A DNA stretch of 64,000 bases, from positions 28,068 through 92,067 of the forward strand of contig CAJTXM010000004.1 in NCBI GenBank assembly GCA_910583545.1. Reading direction: 5' to 3'. Below, one piece after another: positions 22,119 to 30,118 of this stretch. The position numbers were made by a program, and so were the translations under genes. The DNA is from an uncultured Christensenella sp. (lineage in GTDB: Bacteria; Bacillota; Clostridia; Christensenellales; Borkfalkiaceae). Within the stretch, counting starts at the first letter, position 1. Each line of letters opens with the position of its first letter. The notes under the pieces are model-generated. The model had not been told where the DNA came from, searched no databases, and saw nothing but the letters and a program-made list of their open reading frames with translations.

Positions 22119-23561
22119 TTAATCAATTTCGCAGGTTATGAATTTGGTTTTTCCGATGCAAATTCTGCCCTTATTTCTACCTATGGTCGGATTTTCTTTG
22201 TGCGCTATAAACCTGATTCCATAGGTCCCTTCGATAAACTCGTACTCAAAATATTTTTGAGCAGTTCTATCAGTCGGCAAATTAGAAGTTAATAAATCAA
22301 TAAATGTTATCCAATTACCATTTGCATCCAAATACTGCAAATATGCGTAATCTCCATTTATGAAATATAACCCTTCAGCCGCACTCCAAAATGATAAGTA
22401 CGTGTTTATTTCATAAATAGGTTTATTAAACGTTAATTGCAAATAAGCATCGCCTGCGTTTAGCCTGTTGGGTGAAAGATTGATATATTCTCCTTCAATA
22501 AAACCGCATCTCAATCTCTCCGTCGAGATTGTAAAATCATTTTCAAGCGTCTTCGTAGTACATTTCAAACCTTCGCTTTGGAAGTAATAACGCCCCTCGA
22601 ATCCCCAATCAACTGGATTCAACGTATATACGTTTTGTGTTATTCTTTTAGCATAACCTTTCAAATTCATTATCGTACCATCTATAGTGTCGTGTGACTT
22701 ATTAACATTAACACTCGCACCTATCGGACCAAAAGAAATTGATAATGACTCCACAAACCAACTTTGATTATGGACATAAGTAGGTTGAACCGCTGTAGTA
22801 TCGGTCGCGGTCAAATAATAATCAGCAACGACCGTTGTATTCCCATAAATTACTGAGGTTGTGTCGCCCGATGAAGAAGGACCTCCAACAGAAAAAGTAT
22901 AATAAACCCCTCCGTCTGCACAAGAATAATTAGGACTTAAATCTTCAATTTCATCTGCTCTTACAGGTTCTTGAAACGCAGTATATATAGTAACTGGAGT
23001 TATTTTTCTCCCTTTCGCAGGACAGTTTTGATGATTTAATGTAACAGCATTACTTCCGTGTCTGATAATCAGATTATCATTTTTATTCACAAAGAAACTC
23101 TTTAGTTGCTCGGTTGTTACTTCTATGTGATAAACAATCTGACCGTCATAAAAACCTAACGCATAAGCCTTAGTTACAAATTTGATATATCCTTCATTAT
23201 GCTCAAATTCTTGCTCTTGTGAATCTCCAAGATTCATTAAAGCAATATCTGAATTTGCATTTACATAATCAACGGGAATAATCTCTTCAAACGGCACGTA
23301 TTCTTCCTGAATATAAACGTCTAGGGATCTTTCAGCTTCCTCTATATCAATAGAATATTTGTCGAATAATTTTAACGAATTATTATCGTTTGAAAGAGAA
23401 CACGAATTGTTGTGCCACTGTATATTTGTCAAGTTTTCTGTCTGAGTTTGGATATGTATTTCATTCTGAGTTTCATTTTTTGTTTGCTGAATAGGTATGG
23501 ATGTTGCACCGCCGCCTAAAATACTTAAACTTAAAATCGTTGTTGCTAATAGTTTAATCAT
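22119..23561 (-). CDS. Large secreted protein of unknown function
   Basis: 480 residues with a short signal peptide (MIKLLATTILSLSILGGGATS). Strongly beta-rich, asparagine- and threonine-rich mature protein with several cysteines. The C-terminal about 110 residues (INLSPNRLNAGDAYLQL, YLSFWSAAEGLYFINGDYAYL) resemble the duplicated fragments beside the hydrogenase operon, suggesting a shared extracellular domain. The gene is visibly more AT-rich than its neighbours, which may indicate acquisition by transfer. AGGAGG lies before the ATG. No known family recognised. Confidence 0.8.
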   Translation of the reverse strand: MIKLLATTILSLSILGGGATSIPIQQTKNETQNEIHIQTQTENLTNIQWHNNSCSLSNDNNSLKLFDKYSIDIEEAERSLDVYIQEEYVPFEEIIPVDYVNANSDIALMNLGDSQEQEFEHNEGYIKFVTKAYALGFYDGQIVYHIEVTTEQLKSFFVNKNDNLIIRHGSNAVTLNHQNCPAKGRKITPVTIYTAFQEPVRADEIEDLSPNYSCADGGVYYTFSVGGPSSSGDTTSVIYGNTTVVADYYLTATDTTAVQPTYVHNQSWFVESLSISFGPIGASVNVNKSHDTIDGTIMNLKGYAKRITQNVYTLNPVDWGFEGRYYFQSEGLKCTTKTLENDFTISTERLRCGFIEGEYINLSPNRLNAGDAYLQLTFNKPIYEINTYLSFWSAAEGLYFINGDYAYLQYLDANGNWITFIDLLTSNLPTDRTAQKYFEYEFIEGTYGIRFIAHKENPTIGRNKGRICIGKTKFITCEID

Positions 23562-23703
23562 CTGTTTTTCCTCCTTGTTATAGTAATTTTAAATTATTTC
23601 AAATAAAAACATCGGTCTGCCCTCCCCTGCCCCTTTTGTTTGATTGTAACACGGAAATATGACAAATTCAAGCAAGTTTATTTTACATTTGCGCAAGTTT
23701 ATT

Positions 23704-24261
23704 TTACTTTTTCCTGTTTTTTATATATTTTACCAATAAAACCGTTATAACACATACGACGACGAATATCAGAACGCCTGCAAGTATCTGTAAAATAGTT
23801 ACGATATCGAAGTTCCAGGACGAGCTCGACACCGAAACAGTAGCACCTTCCGTAGGAGCTTTAAGCCAGGCAACAAATAGCATAAATCCCGCCACAAGCA
23901 GAGATATAACAACCGCACAGGCAATTAAAACTTTCTTTTTGCCCGAAAGCTTTTTCGGTTTTTTGCAAGCTTCGTCGGTTACGGCAATTTCCTGCCGTAA
24001 CTCGTTGTTCTTGTTTTCGGACGGTTGAGTATCAGGGATATCGAAAAGCGGTTTTATTTCCGCATTTTCAAACAGCAGATATTCAGGCTTAACGTTAAAA
24101 AACTCGCAGAGAGATTTCAGCGCATCTGATTTCGGAGCAACCAAATCCTGCTCCCACAGAGAAACCGTCTGTCGCGAGACTTTTAATTCCTGTGCAAGCT
24201 CTTCCTGCGTTATGCCTGCGTTTTTTCTCAATTCTTCTAATTTCTTTCCTAAACTGCTCAT
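23704..24261 (-). CDS. XRE regulator with C-terminal membrane anchor
   Basis: 185 residues. The N-terminal helix-turn-helix (LGKKLEELRKNAGITQEELAQELKVSRQTVSLWE) is followed by a short linker to about residue 105 and two transmembrane helices (VLIACAVVISLLVAGFMLFVA and ILQILAGVLIFVVVCVITVLL). A DNA-binding domain tied to the membrane suggests sensing of the envelope. Its ATG overlaps the stop of the RND gene (4 bp), so it is the last gene of that operon and probably regulates it. Confidence 0.88.
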   Translation of the reverse strand: MSSLGKKLEELRKNAGITQEELAQELKVSRQTVSLWEQDLVAPKSDALKSLCEFFNVKPEYLLFENAEIKPLFDIPDTQPSENKNNELRQEIAVTDEACKKPKKLSGKKKVLIACAVVISLLVAGFMLFVAWLKAPTEGATVSVSSSSWNFDIVTILQILAGVLIFVVVCVITVLLVKYIKNRKK

Positions 24262-27200
24262 TTGGTTTTACCTTTTATTTTAACCTTTCCGTCGGGGTAC
24301 TTTTCCGAAAGTCTGTGTACAGCGCAATAAACCGCAGGCACGAGCACGAGCGTAACCAGCGTGCCTAAAAGAAGACCGCCTATAACCACAATGCCGAGGG
24401 GGCTCATCAGTTCGCTTCCCTGACCTATTCCTATTGCAAGAGGCAAAAGCGCAAGTATCGTTGTCAGCGTGGTCATAAGTATCGGGCGGAGCCTTTCCCT
24501 GCAAGCTTCCCTGACGGCGTCAAAATGAGGTAAACCCTCGTTTTTCAGCTGTTTTATTTTTTCAAGCATAACTATGGCGTTATTGACTATAATTCCCATC
24601 AGCATTATAAGCCCTATAAACGAAACGACGTTCAGGCTCGTGCGCGTAATCGTAAGAGCCACAAATCCGCCCGTGAAGCTGAAAGGTATGCTCGCCATAA
24701 TTATCAGCGGTTTTATAAACGAACCGAACTGCACCGCCATAACCGTGTACAAGAGGAAAAACGAAACGATCAGCGCGACAGCAAGACCTTCGAACGCGTC
24801 GGCAAGATAGCTTGAAATTCCGCTCGACGAGAAAGAATAATCTTTATAGTCCTTTAAAACTTCTTTGGCTATCGCCTGCATTCTGTCTGTCGCCGTGCCC
24901 GTATCGGTATCGGGTAAAACGCCGGATACCGTTATCATTTTATTTCCGTTGGTACGGACTATGCAGGCTTCCGTCAGCTCGCTTTTCACCTCTCCGCCGG
25001 CTAAAACGTCTTTCAACTTAACCGCGACCGAACCGTTGAAGCCTATAACGAAATTTTCCAGATCGGCTTTCGACGAAATTCTGCCGTCCTCGAACCCGAC
25101 GCGAAGCGCATAGTCTTCGCCGTCTATCGTGACGGTGCAGGCGGTATAGGAAGCGATTCCTATTCTCAGCGTCATAACAACGTTTTGATAATCGAGAGAA
25201 AATTCGGCTAACTTCTGCCTGTCAAACTCCAAAGAGTACTGCATAGACTTATCCGTCGAGCTGTCGGAAACGTCGCAAAAGCCGTCCTCTTTCAACTTGG
25301 TCTTGATTTTTGAAGCAATCTCTTTGAGGACGTCGCCGTCGCTTCCGACGATAGTCACGGACATATCGGACGAACCCGACATAAGCGAAGCGACGACCCC
25401 GTCTATTTCCCTGACCGTCACACTGCCTATTATCCCGTCATCCGCGTCCGCAAGCTCTCTTATCTTTTCAACTGTCTTTTTCGTGTTTTTATCGGTTTTG
25501 AGTTTTACGGTGATAATTCCCGAATCGGTCAGCGCGATAATTCCGTTTTTGCCTACGCTTACCGAAACGTAGTCGATATTTTCAACGTTTTCCGCAATGG
25601 TACGGCTGAAAGCAAGCACGTCGCTCTGCACGGTTTCTATATCCCTTCCCGAACCGTAATCCATAGTTACTTCTATCTGTCCTTTGTCAATCGAAGGCAG
25701 AAATTCGGTGCCGGTAATAAAAAGCAGACCTACGCTCGCGCCGAATACCGCAACTGCCGTGAGCACGGTGACGAGTTTTTTAGACAAAACCGCGCTCAGA
25801 ATTTTCGAATACAGCGCCGTGATTTTATCGAGTATGAACGGCTGTTTCCACTTTGCAAGTTTTTCCTTAAAAGATTTTTTCTTTCCGTCCCCGTCGATTG
25901 TATCGGGCAGTATTTCCTTTGCAACCGTTATCTGTGAATGTTGATTGTATTCGAGGTCGGAGGAATACATATCTATCGTAAGCTGTGTGTCGCCCTTTTC
26001 TTCTGCGGGGCTCATAACCACTTTTCCGCCCTTCAACAGTCTTACGTTACCCTCGAAAATGCAGTACAGCGCGGGAATTACCGTAACTGCGACTATAAGC
26101 GAAAAGGCGAGCGAGAATACGACCGCATACGCAAGGTCGGTGAATATTTCGGCAGTAAGTCCGCCTATGAACAAAATTGGAATAAACACGCACACCGTCG
26201 TCAGCGTCGAGCCGAAAAGCGCTCCGCCGACTTCCGCCGTTCCGTCCACCGCAGAAACGTACGCAGACTTGCCCGTATCCCTGTGTTTTGTGATCGCCTC
26301 GATAACGACTATACTGTTATCGACAAGCATACCTATACCGACCGCAAGTCCGCCGAGCGAAACCATATTCAGCGTGATGCCCATAAGGCTAAGACAAATC
26401 AGCGCGGAAAGTACGGAAAGGGGCATAGTTATCGCAATGACGAGCGACGTTTTTACCTTTTTGAGAAACAGGAAAATGATAAGTACGGCAAGAACACCGC
26501 CTATCAGCATACTGATAAGCACGTTGGAAATACTGTCTGAAATAAATTCGGACTGATCGTCCAAAAGCCGTATAGACGCCGTGTATCCCTCTGCCGACGA
26601 AATCCGAGAATAAACTTTCTTTACCTCTTCGACTACAGCGGAGGAGTTCGCGCCGTTTGATTTGAACACCTCTATTACGACGCCTTCGCAAAGCGAGACT
26701 TTGCCGTCCGAAAAATATGCGTACGAAGAAAAGTCGGGAGTAAGCGTGACGGATGCAATATCCCTGACGGGAACCGATTTCGCATTTTCGTCGATAGTCA
26801 GTATCAGCCTGATAAGCTCGTTCGAAACTTTGATTCCCGTAATCGTCTCTATCATAGCAAGCGTTGCGTCGCTGTACGGATATTCGCCGAGGTTGACGTT
26901 TTGAAGCAGGCTCCTGTATTCGCCGAGAACCGCTCTCAGTTCCTCCGGCAGTTCGACGGGCGTATTCAGAATATCTTCCTCGCTCTTCACGTCCGAATTG
27001 TTTCTTATCTGAACGTCGGAACCGTTGTCGGTGATATTGCCGAGCGGAATATCGAGCGCACCGTACGAGAACGCCTTGACAATCAGCGGGCAGGCAAGTT
27101 CAAGCCCCGTATAGGGTATGACCGTATACGAGTAGTCGGCTCCGCCCTTTATCGAAACGTTTTCGACGCCGTCGATGGCCGAAAAGCGCGAAGAGAGTTC

Positions 27201-27665
27201 CTTCGCCTTTGCATATGCGTCTTCAAGTCCGTTTTCGCTTGTAACGGAAACCGAAGCGAGCGCAGAAGCGTTTAAATCGAGGTCGTAAATTTTTGTATTT
27301 ACGCCGTCGGGCAGGGATATAGCGGAAAGCTTAGCGGAGATGTCCTCTTTTTTCGCTTTGGTGTCCGTTCCGTAATCGAACGAGAGTATGACCGCGCTGA
27401 GGTTGTCGTAGGAACTGCTGCTTACCGAAGTAATTCCGCTCACCGAGCCGACGCCTTCCTCCACCTTAACAGTGACGTCTTTCTCAACCGAATCGGCGTT
27501 CGCGCCGGGATATATGACCTGCACGCAGACGATAGGAACGTTTATATCCGGCAATAAATTAACGCTCATGTTAATCGTCGAGTAGACCCCGAACCCTAAC
27601 ACGAGCAAAACTATAAGTATTACGGCAACCGATTGTTTAATTACAAAAGAAAAAAACTTTTTCAT
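24258..27665 (-). CDS. RND-superfamily efflux transporter
   Basis: 1135-residue proton-driven exporter with the typical duplication: TM1 then a large extracytoplasmic loop, a TM2-6 bundle (GGLAVGIGMLVDNSIVVIEAI in TM4), TM7, a second loop and TM8-12 (GLIMLMGIIVNNAIVMLEKI). An extra charged cytoplasmic stretch (about 550-615) joins the halves. No membrane-fusion or outer-membrane partner is nearby, consistent with the single-protein RND pumps of Gram-positive bacteria. Substrate unknown. It overlaps both neighbouring genes by 4 bp. Confidence 0.93.
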   Translation of the reverse strand: MKKFFSFVIKQSVAVILIVLLVLGFGVYSTINMSVNLLPDINVPIVCVQVIYPGANADSVEKDVTVKVEEGVGSVSGITSVSSSSYDNLSAVILSFDYGTDTKAKKEDISAKLSAISLPDGVNTKIYDLDLNASALASVSVTSENGLEDAYAKAKELSSRFSAIDGVENVSIKGGADYSYTVIPYTGLELACPLIVKAFSYGALDIPLGNITDNGSDVQIRNNSDVKSEEDILNTPVELPEELRAVLGEYRSLLQNVNLGEYPYSDATLAMIETITGIKVSNELIRLILTIDENAKSVPVRDIASVTLTPDFSSYAYFSDGKVSLCEGVVIEVFKSNGANSSAVVEEVKKVYSRISSAEGYTASIRLLDDQSEFISDSISNVLISMLIGGVLAVLIIFLFLKKVKTSLVIAITMPLSVLSALICLSLMGITLNMVSLGGLAVGIGMLVDNSIVVIEAITKHRDTGKSAYVSAVDGTAEVGGALFGSTLTTVCVFIPILFIGGLTAEIFTDLAYAVVFSLAFSLIVAVTVIPALYCIFEGNVRLLKGGKVVMSPAEEKGDTQLTIDMYSSDLEYNQHSQITVAKEILPDTIDGDGKKKSFKEKLAKWKQPFILDKITALYSKILSAVLSKKLVTVLTAVAVFGASVGLLFITGTEFLPSIDKGQIEVTMDYGSGRDIETVQSDVLAFSRTIAENVENIDYVSVSVGKNGIIALTDSGIITVKLKTDKNTKKTVEKIRELADADDGIIGSVTVREIDGVVASLMSGSSDMSVTIVGSDGDVLKEIASKIKTKLKEDGFCDVSDSSTDKSMQYSLEFDRQKLAEFSLDYQNVVMTLRIGIASYTACTVTIDGEDYALRVGFEDGRISSKADLENFVIGFNGSVAVKLKDVLAGGEVKSELTEACIVRTNGNKMITVSGVLPDTDTGTATDRMQAIAKEVLKDYKDYSFSSSGISSYLADAFEGLAVALIVSFFLLYTVMAVQFGSFIKPLIIMASIPFSFTGGFVALTITRTSLNVVSFIGLIMLMGIIVNNAIVMLEKIKQLKNEGLPHFDAVREACRERLRPILMTTLTTILALLPLAIGIGQGSELMSPLGIVVIGGLLLGTLVTLVLVPAVYCAVHRLSEKYPDGKVKIKGKTK

Positions 27666-27949
27666 AAGTTATTATCTCCGTCAAGCTCTTTAAGCTTTTT
27701 TAATTTTCCTCTGACGTATATGAATACGCAGGCAAGCACGGCAAGCAACGCCACGAAGATACCGAGCGCGATTCCTATCAGCACCGCCGCGGATATTCCC
27801 TTGACCGTCACAAGCAGGATGACGGCAACCGTGCATAAAAGCACCGCCGAAACAGCGGTGACTAAGACGCATATTTTTAAAATTTTCAAAGCTCTTTCCG
27901 CCTGCTCGGCAAGCTTCTTTGCATACTCTTCTTTATTTTGATTTTCCAT
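27662..27949 (-). CDS. Small membrane protein, first gene of the RND operon
   Basis: 95 residues: a charged N-terminal helix (NKEEYAKKLAEQAERALK), two transmembrane helices (ILKICVLVTAVSAVLLCTVAVILL and GISAAVLIGIALGIFVALLAVLACVFIYV) and a basic tail. Overlap of 4 bp with the RND start implies coupled translation and a possible accessory role for the pump. No family recognised. Confidence 0.8.
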   Translation of the reverse strand: MENQNKEEYAKKLAEQAERALKILKICVLVTAVSAVLLCTVAVILLVTVKGISAAVLIGIALGIFVALLAVLACVFIYVRGKLKKLKELDGDNNL

Positions 27950-27965
27950 AAAATATCCCTGTTGA

Positions 27966-27995
27966 ACGTCAATAAATTTGTGAAACTATTTTATA
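27966..27995. repeat. 30-bp direct repeat, left flank of element D
   Basis: Identical to 28156-28185. It carries the right arm of the terminal hairpin plus 13 bp beyond it, so it looks like the tail of a second, lost copy of the element placed directly before copy D. Confidence 0.8.
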
Positions 27996-28000
27996 ATTTA

Positions 28001-28172
28001 CGGTGCAAGGAGGGTTTCCCTCCGTTAGCACAACTCAATTTGCGGCTCCGCCGCCTCAGCGGTGTGAATTCGTACAATTATATATGTGTGTGCCCTTAAT
28101 ATTGTGCGAAGAGAGGCAGAGCCTCTCAAATCACGAAATTTATTGACATCGCCTGACGTCAATAAATTTGTG
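28001..28172 (+). repeat. Structured intergenic element, copy D (full length, type I 5' hairpin)
   Basis: Begins CGGTGCAAGG; the 5' double hairpin is GTGC-AA-GGAGGG-TTT-CCCTCC-GTTA-GCAC. Then TGCGGC-TCC-GCCGC, the stem TTCGTACAATT / ATTGTGCGAA with GTGTGCC in the loop, GAGGC-AGA-GCCTC, and the terminal hairpin CACGAAATTTATTGAC / GTCAATAAATTTGTG. It ends 3 bp before the rex stop codon on the opposite strand. Confidence 0.85.
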
Positions 28173-28185
28173 AAACTATTTTATA
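28156..28185. repeat. 30-bp direct repeat, right flank of element D
   Basis: Identical to 27966-27995; it includes the rex stop codon and the last two rex codons. Confidence 0.8.
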
Positions 28186-28787
28186 CTGCTTGAAAGTATC
28201 GCAAGATTTGCCGCAACGTCGATCTGTATGACCTGCACGCCGTCGGGTACTTTCAGCGTAACGGGCGCAAAATTCAATACGGCTTTTATACCGCAATCTA
28301 TTAAAAGACCGCAAACTTCCTGCGCGGCGCCGGCTGGCACGCAGACGACAGCAAGCTCCGCGCCGTGCTCCTTTATTTTCACAGAAAGCTCGCCCATTGC
28401 GTACACGGGTTTGCCCGAATGTAAAACGCCCGTCCTTGCCGGATTATTGTCGAACGCCGCAACCATTTCTATACCGTAATGAATAAATCCGTCGTACCCA
28501 AGCAGCGCTTTGCCCAGCGCGCCGAATCCGACTATAACGGCGTTGCGGCGGCCGTTACAGCAGAGGCACTCCTCGATAGCGGAAACAAGCTCTTCCGTGA
28601 CGTAACCGACTCTCGGTCTGCCGTTTGCGGAAGTGTAAGCTAAATCTTTGCGCACCAGAACTTCGCCCAAGCCCAAAGCTTCGGCAATATGCCTTGACGA
28701 AACGTATTTTCTGTCCGCCGTGCCCTTTAAAAAATTCAGATACAACGGCATTCTCTGCAAAGAAATCTGAGGAATATTCCGTTCCAT
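28176..28787 (-). CDS. rex: Redox-sensing transcriptional repressor Rex
   Basis: 203 residues. N-terminal winged helix (IPQISLQRMPLYLNFLKGT...VSSRHIAEALGLGEVLVRKDLAYT) and a C-terminal Rossmann domain with GFGALGKALLGYDGF for NAD(H). Rex leaves DNA when NADH/NAD+ rises and typically controls hydrogenase and fermentation genes, so hydCBA in this window is a plausible target. It has its own promoter; its stop lies within the direct repeat of element D. Confidence 0.96.
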   Translation of the reverse strand: MERNIPQISLQRMPLYLNFLKGTADRKYVSSRHIAEALGLGEVLVRKDLAYTSANGRPRVGYVTEELVSAIEECLCCNGRRNAVIVGFGALGKALLGYDGFIHYGIEMVAAFDNNPARTGVLHSGKPVYAMGELSVKIKEHGAELAVVCVPAGAAQEVCGLLIDCGIKAVLNFAPVTLKVPDGVQVIQIDVAANLAILSSSIK

Positions 28788-28839
28788 ATTTCACCGCCCC
28801 GAATCGGCTCTACCGCCGATTAGATAAATTTATATCCAT

Positions 28840-28868
28840 ATTATACTATCGCAAACCCATTATGTCAA
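28840..28868 (-). promoter_or_regulatory. Promoter of rex
   Basis: TTGACA (28868-28863), 17-bp spacer, TATAAT (28845-28840). The leader contains a hairpin ATCGGC-TCTACC-GCCGAT at 28803-28820. Confidence 0.75.
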
Positions 28869-28901
28869 CAGTTAAGTTTTATAGCTGTAACAAAAAACAA
28901 A

Positions 28902-28921
28902 CCGGCGACAGCTGTCGCCGG
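28902..28921 (-). terminator. Terminator of nrdG-dut
   Basis: A perfect 20-bp palindrome CCGGCGACAGCTGTCGCCGG followed on the minus strand by TTTGTTTTTTG, 13 bp past the dut stop. Confidence 0.8.
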
Positions 28922-28933
28922 CATTAAGCCTTA

Positions 28934-29377
28934 TTATTTACTGCCAGTCGAGCCGAAGCCGCCTGCTCCTCTCACCGTTTCGGAAAGAGCCTCACATTCT
29001 TGAAACCGAGCCGTCAGATACGGCGTTATTACGAACTGCGCAATTCTTTCGCCTGAGGAAATCGACTGCACTTCGTTTGAATGGTTGTGCAGTGCGACCT
29101 TTATCTCACCCCTGTAATCGCAGTCGACCACGCCGACTTTGTTCGCAGGAGCAAGTCCTTTTTTGCTTGCAAGTCCGCTCCGCGCATAAATAAGCCCCGC
29201 ATATCCCACGGGTAATTCGACCGCAACGCCCGTAGGCACTAAATAAGTTTCGTGCGGTTTTATAGAAATTTCTCCGTCCGTGCAGGCGTAGAGATCCGCG
29301 CCTGCGGAATACTCGCTGCCGTAAGTCGGAATAACCGCCTTTTCGCTGAGTTTTTTTATTTTTACGTCAGCCGTCAC
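28934..29377 (-). CDS. dut: Deoxyuridine 5'-triphosphate nucleotidohydrolase
   Basis: Trimeric dUTPase, 147 residues from GTG 29377; it hydrolyses dUTP to dUMP. All motifs are present: AGADLYA, YARSGLASKKGL, NKVGVVDCDYRGE, GERIAQFVI and the C-terminal RGAGGFGSTG. The GTG overlaps the nrdG stop (GTGA) and has GGAGG upstream; the longer frame to 29398 has no site. Coupling to NrdG places it in deoxynucleotide supply. Confidence 0.95.
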   Translation of the reverse strand: MTADVKIKKLSEKAVIPTYGSEYSAGADLYACTDGEISIKPHETYLVPTGVAVELPVGYAGLIYARSGLASKKGLAPANKVGVVDCDYRGEIKVALHNHSNEVQSISSGERIAQFVITPYLTARFQECEALSETVRGAGGFGSTGSK

Positions 29378-29907
29378 TGTTCCGCCTCCCCGTCCCAAAG
29401 GACGATTTTATCCTTTTTCAGCGATTCTTTAACCGAAATAATACGCTGATTCGACGAACCCCTGAACCGCAGGTTGAGATCTTTCAGTTCCTCCACAAAC
29501 CTGCCGTCGACCAGAACGTCGAGCGTGCGCAGAAGCTTCAGCACTGTTTCCGCATCGCCTTTTTTGCCCGTTAAAAGGTCCCTCTCGTAATCGTAGCCCG
29601 TAAAGCACCAGACGGACTTTTCGGGATAGAGCTTGCGCATCCTTTTCATAAACGGAACGAGCGCGGCGCAGTTTTCGGGCTCGAACGGATCGCCGCCCAG
29701 AAGCGTAAAGCCCTTGATATAATCGGGCTCCATTGCCTTTAAAATTTTGTCTTCCACCTCTTCGGTGAAAGGCTGACCGTAGTCAAAGTCCCACGTTTCG
29801 GGATTGAAACAGTTTTTACAGTGATTTCTGCATCCGCTGACGAACAGCGATACTCTCACTCCGGGTCCGTTGGCTACATCATACCATTTTATATTAGCGT
29901 AATTCAT
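29374..29907 (-). CDS. nrdG: Anaerobic ribonucleoside-triphosphate reductase activating protein
   Basis: 177-residue radical SAM activase; the cluster motif CRNHCKNC (CX3CX2C) lies near residues 26-33, followed by FTLLGGDPFEPENCAAL. It abstracts hydrogen from the glycyl-radical glycine of NrdD. GGAG upstream of the ATG is directly attached to the terminal hairpin of intergenic element E, which separates it from nrdD. Confidence 0.96.
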   Translation of the reverse strand: MNYANIKWYDVANGPGVRVSLFVSGCRNHCKNCFNPETWDFDYGQPFTEEVEDKILKAMEPDYIKGFTLLGGDPFEPENCAALVPFMKRMRKLYPEKSVWCFTGYDYERDLLTGKKGDAETVLKLLRTLDVLVDGRFVEELKDLNLRFRGSSNQRIISVKESLKKDKIVLWDGEAEQ

Positions 29908-29917
29908 AAAATCTCCT

Positions 29918-30087
29918 CACGAAATTTTTCGTCTATTCTGCGACGAAAAATTTCCGTGATTTAAAGGCTCTGCCTTCTTTTCGCAATCTTAATAGCACAC
30001 AAATATATAATTGCGAAAATTCAACCGCCGAGGTGCAAGTATGCACAAATTGTGTCGTGCTAACGGCGGCAAAGCCGCCTTGCACCG
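29918..30087 (-). repeat. Structured intergenic element, copy E (full length, type I 5' hairpin)
   Basis: On the minus strand: GGTGC-AA-GGCGGC-TTT-GCCGCC-GTTA-GCAC, TGTGCATACTTGCACC, CTCGGCGG, the stem TTTTCGCAATT / GATTGCGAAAA with TTTGTGTGC in the loop, AAGGC-AGA-GCCTT, and the terminal hairpin CACGGAAATTTTTCGTC / GACGAAAAATTTCGTG. The 3' end continues as AGGAG of nrdG. It fills most of the 211-bp nrdD-nrdG gap. Confidence 0.84.
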
Positions 30088-30118
30088 TTATTTATTTTAA
30101 ACTTTGTTTCCTTAAAAT

